From Thermincola carboxydiphila (lineage in GTDB: Bacteria > Bacillota > Thermincolia > Thermincolales > UBA2595), in assembly GCA_016841325.1 (NCBI GenBank), contig JAENZJ010000002.1, positions 62,001-126,000 on the forward strand: 64,000 nt of DNA. Direction: 5' to 3'. This document shows positions 53,814-62,622 of this stretch, one piece after another (position 1 is the first letter of the stretch; each line of letters opens with the position of its first letter). The notes under the pieces were generated by a model. The model made no database searches. It was not told the DNA's origin and saw nothing but the letters and a program-made list of their open reading frames with translations. The translations under genes and the position numbers were made by a program.

Positions 53814-55121
53814 ATGAGCAGGCTCAAGATAACAAATGCCGTTATTATCCCAATGACTGAGGAAAACCTGATTATTAACGGTGGAGAAATTCATATTGAA
53901 AACGGTACAATTGTCTTTGCCGGAAGTTCCGGGGAAGCGCCGCAACACTGGGTGGCTGACGAGACTGTTGATGCCGGTGGTATGGTAGCCATGCCTGGTT
54001 TTGTAAACTGTCATACCCATGCCGCAATGACACTGTTAAGGAGTTACGCTGATGACCTACCCCTGATGGAGTGGCTGGAACAGCGGATCTGGCCCCTGGA
54101 GGACCGGCTGACAGGTGAGGACGTATATTGGGGAAGCATGCTTTGTATTCTGGAATTACTCAAGTCAGGGACCACCTGTTTTGCTGATATGTACTTCTTT
54201 ATGGATGATGTTGCCCGTGCCGTGGCCCAAAGCGGTATCAGGGCCAGCCTCTCCAGGGGCATGGTAGGGGTAGCCCCGACCGCGCCAACTGCCCTGGTGG
54301 AGACAGAGCAGTTTATTGAAAAGTGGAACGGGGCGGCAGAGGGCAGGATCACGACAATGGTAGGACCTCATGCCCCATATACATGTCCTCCCGATTACCT
54401 GAAAAAGGTGCTGGCCATTGCAGAGAAACATAAAATCGGCGTACATATCCACCTGGCAGAAACACGGGTAGAGTTTGATGACATCAAAAAGCAATACGGG
54501 ATGACCCCCACAGAGTATTTAAATGACTGTGGAGTGCTGGACTTCAGCGTTTTGGCAGCCCACTGTGTCCACCTTACCGAAAGTGACATCAGAATACTTA
54601 AGGAAAAGAGCACAGGTGTGGCCCACAACCCTGAAAGCAACATGAAACTTGCCAGCGGAATTGCCCCGGTGTCAGAGATGCTGGCCCGCGGGATTAATGT
54701 CGGTATTGGTACTGACGGGGCGGCCAGCAACAACAACCTTGACATGCTGGAAGAAATGCGCTCAGCCGCACTCCTGCAAAAGGTAAGTACGGGAGACCCT
54801 ACCGCAATTCCCTCTTATAAGGCCCTGGAAATGGCCACTGCAAACGGAGGCAGGGTCCTGGGGCTGGAAGTGGGAATGCTGTGCCAGGGTTATAAGGCTG
54901 ATATCATCCTGATTGATTTTGAAAAACCTCACCTCTATCCCAAACATGACCTGATAGCACATACTGTATATGCAGCCCAGTCATCTGATGTGGATACAGT
55001 TATAGTTGATGGCACCATAGTTATGCGGAACAGGAAACTCCTTACCATTGATGAACAGGAAATACTGGAAAATGTCCAGAGGTGTGCCAGGAGGATGGTG
55101 GGGGAGAAAAGTATTTCGTAA
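53814..55121 (+). CDS. mtaD: 5-methylthioadenosine/S-adenosylhomocysteine deaminase
   Basis: An amidohydrolase that deaminates MTA and SAH to the inosyl compounds. It has the zinc HTHAAMTLLR, HIHLAET, the His in AAHCVHL, and the Asp in GTDGAASNNNLDM. Length is 435 aa. TAGGAGGG precedes the ATG. It sits next to ahcY and near mtnP, so MTA and SAH can be handled in two ways here: phosphorolysis/hydrolysis or deamination. Confidence 0.95.
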   Translation: MSRLKITNAVIIPMTEENLIINGGEIHIENGTIVFAGSSGEAPQHWVADETVDAGGMVAMPGFVNCHTHAAMTLLRSYADDLPLMEWLEQRIWPLEDRLTGEDVYWGSMLCILELLKSGTTCFADMYFFMDDVARAVAQSGIRASLSRGMVGVAPTAPTALVETEQFIEKWNGAAEGRITTMVGPHAPYTCPPDYLKKVLAIAEKHKIGVHIHLAETRVEFDDIKKQYGMTPTEYLNDCGVLDFSVLAAHCVHLTESDIRILKEKSTGVAHNPESNMKLASGIAPVSEMLARGINVGIGTDGAASNNNLDMLEEMRSAALLQKVSTGDPTAIPSYKALEMATANGGRVLGLEVGMLCQGYKADIILIDFEKPHLYPKHDLIAHTVYAAQSSDVDTVIVDGTIVMRNRKLLTIDEQEILENVQRCARRMVGEKSIS

Positions 55122-55246
55122 AAAAAATTCATAATTTTTGAAGGAATTTATTCTATTATGAAGAATAGTATGGTAAAATAAATAGTGAAAGTAATCACAA
55201 ACACCAGCGATAACTTTTATCAATAAAAACCGTGGAGGTGAAGAAA

Positions 55247-55468
55247 ATGGTGGGGCGGAGAATGGCGGCTCTTCAAACAGAAAGAAGCCACCTGATTGAC
55301 AGACTGATGAGCCGGAACGGTGCCGAAAGGGCAAAAATCCTGGTAAGGATTATGGACCTGGAAGATGTAATTGAAAAGGCCGCTAAAGACGAAAAGAGCT
55401 CAGTACGTAAAAAAAATACATCACTTAAAAAGAATACGGTACTCAATAAAAATAACACATTTAACTAG
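55247..55468 (+). CDS. Small basic protein of unknown function
   Basis: Not recognised. The start is set at the ATG at 55247 (GGAGGTG 7 bases upstream) and not the GTG at 55232. The 73-residue chain has a charged helical middle (ERSHLIDRLMSRNGAERAKI) and a low-complexity C-terminus with Lys-Lys-Asn-Thr repeats (KKNTSLKKNTVLNKNN). It is a stand-alone gene with its own terminator, between mtaD and ylxM. Confidence 0.6.
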   Translation: MVGRRMAALQTERSHLIDRLMSRNGAERAKILVRIMDLEDVIEKAAKDEKSSVRKKNTSLKKNTVLNKNNTFN

Positions 55469-55479
55469 ACATTTCATTT

Positions 55480-55503
55480 CAGGGGTAAAACCCCTGATTT
55501 TTT
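55480..55503 (+). terminator. Terminator after the small basic protein gene
   Basis: CAGGGGT (55480-55486) pairs with ACCCCTG (55490-55496), followed by ATTTTTT. Confidence 0.9.
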
Positions 55504-55516
55504 ATTGGTAAATACC

Positions 55517-55545
55517 TTGACAAAGGGGACCTGTTCTAATAAAAT
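55517..55545 (+). promoter_or_regulatory. Sigma-A promoter for ylxM-ffh
   Basis: TTGACA (55517-55522), a 17-base spacer and TAAAAT (55540-55545). It lies about 40 bases before the ylxM start. Confidence 0.75.
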
Positions 55546-55585
55546 TCTAATGTAAAGGAAAAAGCCTTTACAGAAGGAGTGGGAC

Positions 55586-55933
55586 ATGGAGAAGAAAATA
55601 CAACGGGTAGCCATGTTGTACGATTTCTACGGTAAGCTCCTGACCCGCAAACAGCAGGAGATTCTTTCCTATTATTATGAACATGACCTGTCACTGGGTG
55701 AGATAGCAGAAGAATTCGGTGTCAGCAGGCAGGCGGTTCATGACATCCTGAAGCGGGGAGAAAAGATCCTGGAAGGCTATGAGGAAAAATTACAGCTGGT
55801 GAATAAATTCACCAGCGAACGTGATAAATTGAACCAGGTGCTGGCTCTTATTGAAGGATTTGAGGAAAACGACCCCCTGAAAGAGCAAATCAGAGAGATA
55901 GTCAACCAAATAGTTCAAATACAGCATGAATAA
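55586..55933 (+). CDS. ylxM: Signal recognition particle-associated DNA-binding-like protein YlxM
   Basis: A 115-residue UPF0122 protein found directly before ffh in Firmicutes. The N-terminal half is a sigma-70-region-4-like helix-turn-helix (LTRKQQEILSYYYEHDLSLGEIAEEFGVSRQAVHDILKR, given in parts: LTRKQQEILSYYY and GEIAEEFGVSRQAVH). The rest is helical. It is likely an SRP accessory protein. AAGGAG precedes the ATG. Confidence 0.92.
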   Translation: MEKKIQRVAMLYDFYGKLLTRKQQEILSYYYEHDLSLGEIAEEFGVSRQAVHDILKRGEKILEGYEEKLQLVNKFTSERDKLNQVLALIEGFEENDPLKEQIREIVNQIVQIQHE

Positions 55934-55966
55934 TCAGGACCCAATATAAATTAAGGAGGTCTTCTG

Positions 55967-57319
55967 ATGATTTTTGAAGGGCTTGCCGAAAAACTTCAAA
56001 ATACCTTTAAGAAGCTAAAGGGCAAGGGCAAACTTAATGAAAAAGATGTTGAAGAGGCAATGCGGGAGGTCAGGGTGGCCCTCCTGGAAGCTGATGTTAA
56101 TTTTAAGGTAGTCAAGGATTTTGTCAAAAAGCTCAAGGAACGGGCTGTTGGCCAGGAAGTTCTGAACAGCCTGACCCCGGGTCAGCATGTTATAAAAATT
56201 GTAAATGATGAGTTAACAGAACTGATGGGCGGTACCCAGAGCAAAATAAATATCTCCCCTAAGCCTCCCACGGTGATTATGCTGGTTGGTCTGCAGGGCG
56301 CAGGAAAAACGACAACAGCGGGTAAGCTGGCCAATATACTGAGAAAACAGGGCAGAAGGCCTCTTTTGGTTGCCGGCGATGTCTATCGTCCGGCGGCTAT
56401 CAAGCAGCTGCAGGTATTAGGTGAACAGCTGGATATCCCGGTTTATACACTGGGGGATAAGACCAATCCTGTTGATATCGCCAAAGGCGCCGTGGAGCAT
56501 GCCCGTTCTTACGGAAATGACCTGGTAATTATAGATACCGCGGGGCGGCTGCATATAAATGAAGAGCTTATGGATGAGCTGAAAAATATCAGGAATTCTG
56601 TACATCCCCACGAAATTCTCTTTGTTATGGATGCTACCACCGGCCAGGATGCGGTGACAGTTGCCAAAACCTTTAATGAAGAGTTAGGCATTGACGGGGT
56701 TATAATGACCAAACTTGATGGTGATACCCGTGGCGGAGCGGCCCTGTCGGTAAAGGCCGTTACCGGCAAGCCTATTAAGTTTGCCGGGATGGGTGAGAAA
56801 CTGGATGCCCTGGAACCTTTTTATCCCGACCGGATGGCCGCCCGGATCCTGGGTATGGGTGATGTCCTCACCCTGATCGAAAAGGCCCAGAATGGTATGG
56901 ATGCTGAAAAGGCCCTGGAACTCCAGAGAAAAATCAAGACACAGGAATATACTTTACAGGATTTTATGGAACAGATGGACCAGGTCAAAAGCATGGGACC
57001 TCTGGATGAGATCATTGGTATGATTCCCGGAATGGGGCAGGCGAAACAGCTGAAAAATCTGAAAGGGGCTGTAGATGAAAAAGAGTTTGTCCATATGAAG
57101 GCAATCATTCAGTCAATGACCCCCAGGGAGCGCAAGGACCCCAGGATTATTAAGGACAGTCGCAAAAAGAGGATTGCCAGAGGCAGCGGGACCAGGGTAA
57201 GTGAGGTTAACCGCCTGCTGAAGCAATTTGAAGAAACAAAGAAAATGATGAAACAGCTTACCGGAATGGAAAAAAACATGAAAAAAGGCGGAGGATTTAA
57301 ACTTCCGTTCTTTAAATAG
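55967..57319 (+). CDS. ffh: Signal recognition particle protein Ffh
   Basis: Ffh binds signal peptides and SRP RNA. The N and G domains carry [44 protein letters not shown] and [14 protein letters not shown]. The M domain (about residues 300-440) is Met-rich and holds the RNA-binding [12 protein letters not shown]. Length is 450 aa. AAGGAGG precedes the ATG. Confidence 0.97.
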   Translation: MIFEGLAEKLQNTFKKLKGKGKLNEKDVEEAMREVRVALLEADVNFKVVKDFVKKLKERAVGQEVLNSLTPGQHVIKIVNDELTELMGGTQSKINISPKPPTVIMLVGLQGAGKTTTAGKLANILRKQGRRPLLVAGDVYRPAAIKQLQVLGEQLDIPVYTLGDKTNPVDIAKGAVEHARSYGNDLVIIDTAGRLHINEELMDELKNIRNSVHPHEILFVMDATTGQDAVTVAKTFNEELGIDGVIMTKLDGDTRGGAALSVKAVTGKPIKFAGMGEKLDALEPFYPDRMAARILGMGDVLTLIEKAQNGMDAEKALELQRKIKTQEYTLQDFMEQMDQVKSMGPLDEIIGMIPGMGQAKQLKNLKGAVDEKEFVHMKAIIQSMTPRERKDPRIIKDSRKKRIARGSGTRVSEVNRLLKQFEETKKMMKQLTGMEKNMKKGGGFKLPFFK

Positions 57320-57374
57320 AGAAAATAGGAATAAAAAAGAAAATTATGGAAGAAACTATCAAGGAGGTGATAAC

Positions 57375-57635
57375 ATGGCAACAAGGATTCGTCTTAAGAG
57401 GCAGGGTGCTAAGAAAAGACCTTTTTACCGTATCGTGGTAGCCGATTCCAGGTCCCCCAGGGACGGACGCTTTATTGAAGAGATCGGCTACTATGACCCG
57501 TGTAAAGAACCTGCAGAAGTTAAGATAAATGACGAGAAGGCAGTTAAATGGTTAAAAAACGGGGCACAACCGTCAGAGACCGTAAGAGCGCTTTTAAATA
57601 AAGCCGGGTTGATTGAAAAAGCCGCCGAGAAGTAG
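57375..57635 (+). CDS. rpsP: 30S ribosomal protein S16
   Basis: The chain begins [41 protein letters not shown], the S16 signature (given in parts: [19 protein letters not shown] and [12 protein letters not shown]). Length is 86 aa. AAGGAGGTG precedes the ATG. It is adjacent to ffh and khpA as in Bacillus. Confidence 0.98.
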   Translation: MATRIRLKRQGAKKRPFYRIVVADSRSPRDGRFIEEIGYYDPCKEPAEVKINDEKAVKWLKNGAQPSETVRALLNKAGLIEKAAEK

Positions 57636-57656
57636 TACTGAGGGGGTTCCATTTTT

Positions 57657-57884
57657 ATGAAAGAATTAGTTGAGTTTCTTGCCAAATCCCTTGTTGATAA
57701 CCCGGGAGAAGTTACTGTGGATGTGGTTGAAGGTGACAAAACACTGGTTTTGAAGCTGAAGGTGACACCTGATGATATGGGAAAAGTCATCGGAAAACAG
57801 GGAAGAATAGCGAAAGCTATCAGGACTATCGTTAAGGCTGCTGCCAGCAGAAAAGGCAAAAAAATTACCGTTGAAATTGTTTAG
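57657..57884 (+). CDS. khpA: KH-domain RNA-binding protein KhpA
   Basis: A 75-residue protein that is essentially one KH domain with the GKVIGKQGR loop for RNA binding. It pairs with KhpB/EloR in other Firmicutes and is linked to cell-wall control. GAGGGGG precedes the ATG. Found between rpsP and ylqD as usual. Confidence 0.95.
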   Translation: MKELVEFLAKSLVDNPGEVTVDVVEGDKTLVLKLKVTPDDMGKVIGKQGRIAKAIRTIVKAAASRKGKKITVEIV

Positions 57885-57919
57885 CCGGCAGTCAGTGACA
57901 GGGTGATATTTAACTTCAG

Positions 57920-57941
57920 GGGGCTGCCTAAGCCCCTTTTT
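57920..57941 (+). terminator. Terminator after khpA
   Basis: GGGGCT (57920-57925) pairs with AGCCCC (57931-57936), followed by TTTTTG. Confidence 0.75.
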
Positions 57942-57981
57942 GTTCGCTGATAGGAAGTATAAATGTCATCCTATCTGCATA

Positions 57982-58040
57982 AAAAAGGCTAAGCTTCGCC
58001 GAAAGCAGGCCAAAGGCGCTTAGCGAAGCTAAGCCTTTTT
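57982..58040. terminator. Long hairpin between khpA and ylqD
   Basis: Bases 57982-57999 pair with 58023-58040 with one mismatch (18-base arms). On the plus strand TTTTTAATT follows the right arm. It begins with AAAAA, so it could also act on the minus strand. It lies just before the ylqD ribosome binding site. Confidence 0.6.
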
Positions 58041-58061
58041 AATTCGAAAAGAGGTATGCTT

Positions 58062-58493
58062 ATGTCTGACAGCTTGACAATTAAACGACCTGTAATCGTC
58101 AAAGTAAAAGTTACCGAAGGGTTTAAGGCCCGGATGGCTGCTGAAATCCGGGAAAACATCAGGAAACTTGATGCTGAGCTGCAGCAGCTTGAATTTCAGA
58201 TAAAGAGAATGGTAGCCGAACTGGAAAAGAAAAATCCCCAGGGTATTCCTGCTGCCAAACAGCATGTGGAGAATGAAAGGCAGAAAAGAATAAATGCCAA
58301 AAACAAGCTGACAGAACAGTTAAAGAACATCAGTAGAATTGCCATTGGCGCTGAGGTTATTCAGGGGTCACTGGAGTCTTACACCGAAATAAACATAGGC
58401 GATGACTGGGAGGACATAATGGGTGTTGAAGTCGTGGTCTGTGATGACAAGATTATAGATATCAGGAGGAGAAATAATAACTCTGATGGATAA
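58062..58493 (+). CDS. ylqD: YlqD-family protein
   Basis: Belongs to the YlqD family, which sits between khpA and rimM. The chain is 143 aa with an N-terminal IKRPVIVKVKVTEGFKARM, a long charged helix (residues about 24-75) and a beta-rich end (VIQGSLESYTEINIGDDW). No function is established. The start is set at the ATG at 58062 (AAGAGG 8 bases upstream) and not at 58056. It overlaps rimM by 8 bases. Confidence 0.88.
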   Translation: MSDSLTIKRPVIVKVKVTEGFKARMAAEIRENIRKLDAELQQLEFQIKRMVAELEKKNPQGIPAAKQHVENERQKRINAKNKLTEQLKNISRIAIGAEVIQGSLESYTEINIGDDWEDIMGVEVVVCDDKIIDIRRRNNNSDG

Positions 58494-59004
58494 AAGGGAA
58501 ACACTCATCACTGTTGGGGAAATTATCAACAGCCAGGGTATCAGGGGCGAAGTCCGGGTCTGGCCGCTGACCGATTTCCCCGAGAGGTTTGACCGTAATA
58601 ACAATATGTTACTGGATATCAATGGCGAACTTAGGAACCTGACAGTTGAACATTCATGGAAACACAAAAATTTTCTGGTGGTTAAATTCCGGGAGATAAC
58701 TGATATGAATTCCGCCGAGGCTGTAAAAGGGGGCTTGCTCAAGGTATCCAGGGAAAGCCTGAAGGAACTGCCGGGAGACACCTATTATGTATTTGAAATA
58801 CTGGGTATGGAAGTGATTACAGCCGGGGGACTGCTGCTGGGAAAGGTAAAAGATGTTGTCCGCACCGGGAGTAATGATATCTATATCATCAATGGAACAG
58901 AAAAGGATTATATGATACCTGCAATCAGGGATGTTGTTAAAAAAATCGACAGGGAAAACCGGGTAATAACTGTTGAGCCTATGGAGGGGCTCTTAGAACT
59001 GTAA
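58486..59004 (+). CDS. rimM: 16S rRNA processing protein RimM
   Basis: RimM assists 30S maturation. The chain has the N-terminal [15 protein letters not shown] and ends with the PRC-barrel ([27 protein letters not shown], given as [10 protein letters not shown] then MIPAI). Length is 172 aa. It overlaps ylqD and leads into trmD. Confidence 0.95.
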   Translation: MDKRETLITVGEIINSQGIRGEVRVWPLTDFPERFDRNNNMLLDINGELRNLTVEHSWKHKNFLVVKFREITDMNSAEAVKGGLLKVSRESLKELPGDTYYVFEILGMEVITAGGLLLGKVKDVVRTGSNDIYIINGTEKDYMIPAIRDVVKKIDRENRVITVEPMEGLLEL

Positions 59005-59027
59005 GCCATACAGGAAGGTGTAACTTT

Positions 59028-59762
59028 ATGAAAATTGATATCCTGACCCTTTTTCCGGAAATGTTTGCCGGCCCTTTTGACAACAGTATTATCAAAAGAG
59101 CCAAGGAGAAAGGGATGCTGGAAATATGCCTGACCAACATCAGGGATTTTGCCCATGACAAACACAGGATAGTTGATGATTATCCGTTTGGCGGCGGCTC
59201 GGGGATGGTGATGAAACCTGAACCGGTTTTTGAGGCTGTGGAATATGTCAGGGGAAGGGACCGGGGGAACTCTGTCAAAGTTATCCTGCTGTGTCCCCAG
59301 GGCCGGGTGTTTAATCAGGAAACTGCCAAGAGGCTGGCCGGAGAAGAACACCTTGTCCTTATCTGCGGACATTATGAGGGCATAGATGAACGGATCAGGG
59401 AACTGATTGTGGATGAAGAGCTGTCCATAGGTGATTTTGTCCTCACCGGTGGCGAGATTCCGGCTATGGTGGTGGTAGATGCTGTTTCCCGGCTGATCCC
59501 GGGGGTTTTGGGAGATGAAGAGTCATATGTTAATGACTCCTTTTATGACGGGATACTGGAATATCCCCAATATACCCGGCCCAGGGAATTTAAAGGAATG
59601 GAAGTCCCCGAAGTGCTGTTGAGCGGCAATCACGAGAAAATACGACTGTGGCGCAGGAAGATGTCCTTAAAGCGGACAAAGGAACGCAGACCTGACCTGC
59701 TGAAATGGGAGGACCTTTCCCCTGAAGACCGCAAACTTCTGGAACAGGCTAAGGAGGATTAA
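59028..59762 (+). CDS. trmD: tRNA (guanine37-N1)-methyltransferase
   Basis: TrmD methylates G37 of tRNAs, preventing frameshifts. The SPOUT chain has [40 protein letters not shown] and [19 protein letters not shown]. Length is 244 aa. AGGAAGGTG precedes the ATG. Confidence 0.97.
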   Translation: MKIDILTLFPEMFAGPFDNSIIKRAKEKGMLEICLTNIRDFAHDKHRIVDDYPFGGGSGMVMKPEPVFEAVEYVRGRDRGNSVKVILLCPQGRVFNQETAKRLAGEEHLVLICGHYEGIDERIRELIVDEELSIGDFVLTGGEIPAMVVVDAVSRLIPGVLGDEESYVNDSFYDGILEYPQYTRPREFKGMEVPEVLLSGNHEKIRLWRRKMSLKRTKERRPDLLKWEDLSPEDRKLLEQAKED

Positions 59763-59765
59763 GAG

Positions 59766-60347
59766 TTGGATTCTAAGTGTAAGCAAAATGTTTATATAGG
59801 ATTACTGCACTACCCTGTTTATAATAAGAGGATGGATGTTATCTCAACATCGGTTACTAACCTTGACATTCATGATATCGCCAGGATTTCATGCACATAT
59901 AATGTCAAACGTTATTATGTTATCCATCCCCTGGATACTCAGCGCAATCTTATCCGGGATATCCTGGACTATTGGCAGCAAGGGTATGGCGCCACATATA
60001 ACAGTGACCGCAAGGCAGCCCTGGACAGGGTGGCACTGATTCCGGGACTTGAGGAGACAAAAGAGGCGATTCGCAAAGAGACCGGAGCTGTTCCCACAGT
60101 AGTGACAACCGATGCCAGGATTTACCCCAATACCATAACGTACCGAGACCTTCGCCGACAGTTACGCGACGGCAGTCCTTACCTTATTTTGTTTGGCACA
60201 GGCTGGGGTATTGAAAAAGAGACGATGCTGAAGTGTGATTATATCCTGGAGCCTGTTTACGGCGCCGGAGAATATAACCACCTCAGTGTGCGCAGCGCTG
60301 TTGCTATTATAATGGACAGGCTGCTGGGTGAGGACTGGTGGTCCTGA
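59766..60347 (+). CDS. Predicted SPOUT RNA methyltransferase (PF09936 type)
   Basis: A 193-residue protein of the family often found next to trmD. It starts NVYIGLLHYPVYNKRMDVISTSVTNLDIHDIARI (given in parts: YIGLLHYPVYNK and TSVTNLDIHDIARI) and has a knot-like C-terminus (LILFGTGWGIEKE, NHLSVRSAVAIIMDRLL). Methylation target not known. The start is TTG at 59766 after AGGAGG. It ends before the L19 promoter. Confidence 0.88.
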   Translation: MDSKCKQNVYIGLLHYPVYNKRMDVISTSVTNLDIHDIARISCTYNVKRYYVIHPLDTQRNLIRDILDYWQQGYGATYNSDRKAALDRVALIPGLEETKEAIRKETGAVPTVVTTDARIYPNTITYRDLRRQLRDGSPYLILFGTGWGIEKETMLKCDYILEPVYGAGEYNHLSVRSAVAIIMDRLLGEDWWS

Positions 60348-60357
60348 TAACAACTTC

Positions 60358-60386
60358 TTGCTATTCAGGAATCATTGTGATATAAT
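60358..60386 (+). promoter_or_regulatory. Sigma-A promoter for rplS
   Basis: TTGCTA (60358-60363), a 17-base spacer and TATAAT (60381-60386). Confidence 0.8.
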
Positions 60387-60392
60387 ATCATT

Positions 60393-60491
60393 TGTTAGCC
60401 TAGTAGGAGCATGTCTTGTTCCTTGGCACGAAGGACGGTCCTCTGCCCGGGATGAGGGTTATGAACGTTCAAAGGAAGGAGGGTTACATAG
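60393..60491 (+). ncRNA. Possible L19 leader
   Basis: About 100 bases between the promoter and rplS contain inverted stretches such as GGCACGAAGGACGGTCC. Firmicutes often carry a regulatory leader before rplS, but I cannot match the known consensus by eye. Confidence 0.35.
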
Positions 60492-60836
60492 ATGGACTTT
60501 ATCAAGCTTGTTGAAGAAGAGCAGATGAAACAGGAAATACCCGAATTTAAACCTGGTGATACCGTTAATATCCACGTAAAAGTTGTGGAAGGCGGCCGGG
60601 AAAGGATTCAGCAGTTCCAGGGTGTTGTAATCAGGAGACGCGGCGGAGGAATGCGCGAAACATTTACTGTACGCAGAATATCATATGGTGTGGGAGTTGA
60701 AAGAACTTTTCCGCTTCACTCACCCCGAATTGATAAAATAGAAGTAGTCCGCAAGGGTAAGGTACGCCGGGCCAAGCTGTTTTATCTCAGAAAACTCAGG
60801 GGCAAAGCTGCCAGGATTAAGGAACAGCATAGATAA
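60492..60836 (+). CDS. rplS: 50S ribosomal protein L19
   Basis: The chain has the L19 pattern: [56 protein letters not shown] (given in parts: [13 protein letters not shown] and [20 protein letters not shown]). Length is 114 aa. AAGGAAGGAGGG precedes the ATG. It has its own promoter and a terminator. Confidence 0.98.
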   Translation: MDFIKLVEEEQMKQEIPEFKPGDTVNIHVKVVEGGRERIQQFQGVVIRRRGGGMRETFTVRRISYGVGVERTFPLHSPRIDKIEVVRKGKVRRAKLFYLRKLRGKAARIKEQHR

Positions 60837-60844
60837 GACTAAAG

Positions 60845-60869
60845 AGGGACTGGGTGACAGTCCCTTTTT
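60845..60869 (+). terminator. Terminator after rplS
   Basis: AGGGACT (60845-60851) pairs with AGTCCCT (60859-60865), followed by TTTTG. Confidence 0.9.
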
Positions 60870-60893
60870 GCCTTTAATCAGGGGGGTAACACA

Positions 60894-61493
60894 ATGGAAG
60901 GGCAGAACTCGGGAGAAAACAGAAACTTTTCCGATGTACCGGCAATTGATCAGGTGCCTGAACAGGCAAAAAATGTTCCGCCAAAAAAATATCTATTTGG
61001 AGAAATTATTGAATCTGTAGCCATTGCAGTAATTTTAGCAGTGATTATCAGGGTATTTTTGTTCCAGCCCTTTTTTATTCCTTCAGGGTCAATGGAACCG
61101 ACCCTTACTGAGGGAGACCGCATAATTGTCAGTAAAATTCATTATCGCCTGGGTATTCCCCAACGGGGCGACATTGTTGTTTTCAAATATCCGGTCAACC
61201 CTGATAAAGACTTTATTAAGCGGGTCATCGGGCTTTCGGGAGAGACTTTGGAAATCAGGGACAGCAAACTATATATTAATGGAGAGTTTGTAGAACAGCC
61301 ATTTTTACCACCTGGTTTAAATTACGGCAGCTACGGTCCGGTAAATATTCCCCAGGGGCATTACTTTGTGATGGGTGACAACAGGAATAACAGTGAAGAC
61401 AGCCGGTTCTGGGGAATGCTGCCTGAGGAGAATATTATCGGAAAAACAATGTTAATATACTGGCCCATTGACAGGGTCCGACTGTTGCAATAG
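60894..61493 (+). CDS. lepB: Signal peptidase I
   Basis: It cleaves signal peptides outside the membrane. One N-terminal membrane helix (residues about 38-60) precedes the catalytic Ser in PSGSMEPTL and the Lys in DKDFIKRVIGL; GDNRNNSEDSRFWG is the box E motif. Length is 199 aa. GGGGGG precedes the ATG. It is in the L19-RbgA order typical of this group, not in Bacillus. Confidence 0.95.
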   Translation: MEGQNSGENRNFSDVPAIDQVPEQAKNVPPKKYLFGEIIESVAIAVILAVIIRVFLFQPFFIPSGSMEPTLTEGDRIIVSKIHYRLGIPQRGDIVVFKYPVNPDKDFIKRVIGLSGETLEIRDSKLYINGEFVEQPFLPPGLNYGSYGPVNIPQGHYFVMGDNRNNSEDSRFWGMLPEENIIGKTMLIYWPIDRVRLLQ

Positions 61494-61560
61494 GACACAC
61501 TTAACAGAGTCCAAATGCTGCACCAGGATACACTTTTGGGAACAAAGCAGGTGAACATTA

Positions 61561-62424
61561 ATGGAAGTGGATACGATTCAATGGTTTCCGGGGCACATGG
61601 TCAAGGCCCGGAAAATGGTTCAGGAAAACCTGAAGCTGGTTGATATTGTGGTAGAGCTGCTGGATGCGCGTATTCCGGTAAGCAGCCGCAATCCGGATAT
61701 TGATTCCATTCTGGAAAAAAAGCCGCGGATTGTGGTTTTAAATAAAGCAGACCTGGCTGATGCCTCCCAGACAGAAAGATGGAGCAGGTGGTTCAGTGAG
61801 GAACAGGGGCTGCAGTGCATTTCCCTGGAATCCCAGCAGGGTAAGGGTATTGGCAAACTTGTCGGACTGGCTCAGGAACTGGCAGTTCAGATAAATAGCA
61901 AACTTGCCGCCAAAGGGCGGAAGCCAAGGGCTGTCAGAATGATGATGGTTGGTATACCCAATGTGGGCAAGTCTTCATTAATAAACAAGCTGGCCGGAAA
62001 GGGATATACCAGGACAGGGGACCGGCCGGGGTTAACCCGTGGCAAACAATGGATCAGGGTTGGCCGGGGCCTGGAGCTTCTTGATACCCCGGGTATCCTG
62101 TGGCCTAAGTTTGAAGACCCTGAGGTGGGTTTCCGGCTGGCAGTTACCGGAGCAATTAAGGACGAGATCATAAACATCGAACAGGTAGCATTGAAACTGG
62201 TCAATTATCTTGCTGAAACTACACCTGATGCCCTGAAAAACCGGTATAAACTGGAGGAAATTAATCAGGACCCGTACGAAGTCCTACGTGTAATCGGCGC
62301 TAAAAGAGGATGCCTGGTATCTGGGGGAAATGTTGATACATTTAAGGCTGCAGTGATTGTCCTTAATGAGTTCAGGGCAGGAAAACTGGGGCGGTTTACG
62401 CTGGATACAATCGATTATTTTTAA
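61561..62424 (+). CDS. rbgA: Ribosome biogenesis GTPase YlqF/RbgA
   Basis: RbgA is a circularly permuted GTPase needed for 50S assembly. The G4 motif NKAD comes first, then the G1 GIPNVGKSSL, then DTPG, with the C-terminal ANTAR-like domain. The start IQWFPGHMVKARKM is typical. Length is 287 aa. CAGGTG precedes the ATG. Confidence 0.96.
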   Translation: MEVDTIQWFPGHMVKARKMVQENLKLVDIVVELLDARIPVSSRNPDIDSILEKKPRIVVLNKADLADASQTERWSRWFSEEQGLQCISLESQQGKGIGKLVGLAQELAVQINSKLAAKGRKPRAVRMMMVGIPNVGKSSLINKLAGKGYTRTGDRPGLTRGKQWIRVGRGLELLDTPGILWPKFEDPEVGFRLAVTGAIKDEIINIEQVALKLVNYLAETTPDALKNRYKLEEINQDPYEVLRVIGAKRGCLVSGGNVDTFKAAVIVLNEFRAGKLGRFTLDTIDYF

Positions 62425-62441
62425 ATGGCATAAAAAGCAGA

Positions 62442-62480
62442 AAAGGGAGATGCAGATAATCTGCATCTCCTTTCCTGTTT
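62442..62480 (+). terminator. Terminator after rbgA
   Basis: GGAGATGCAGA (62446-62456) pairs with TCTGCATCTCC (62460-62470), followed by TTTCCTGTTT. Confidence 0.8.
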
Positions 62481-62571
62481 GATGACTTTTTAATCAGAGG
62501 TCAATTGTATCCAAACTGAGATAAATTTAAATAAGGAAATTAAATTTTGGAATAGGGAAGGTTTTTTTCCA

Positions 62572-62600
62572 TTGAAGCAGAAAAAATATTATGTTATCCT
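62572..62600 (+). promoter_or_regulatory. Promoter for rnhB
   Basis: TTGAAG (62572-62577), a 17-base spacer and TATCCT (62595-62600), 22 bases before the rnhB start. Confidence 0.45.
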
Positions 62601-62622
62601 TTAGGTTGAAATCGGAGGCATT

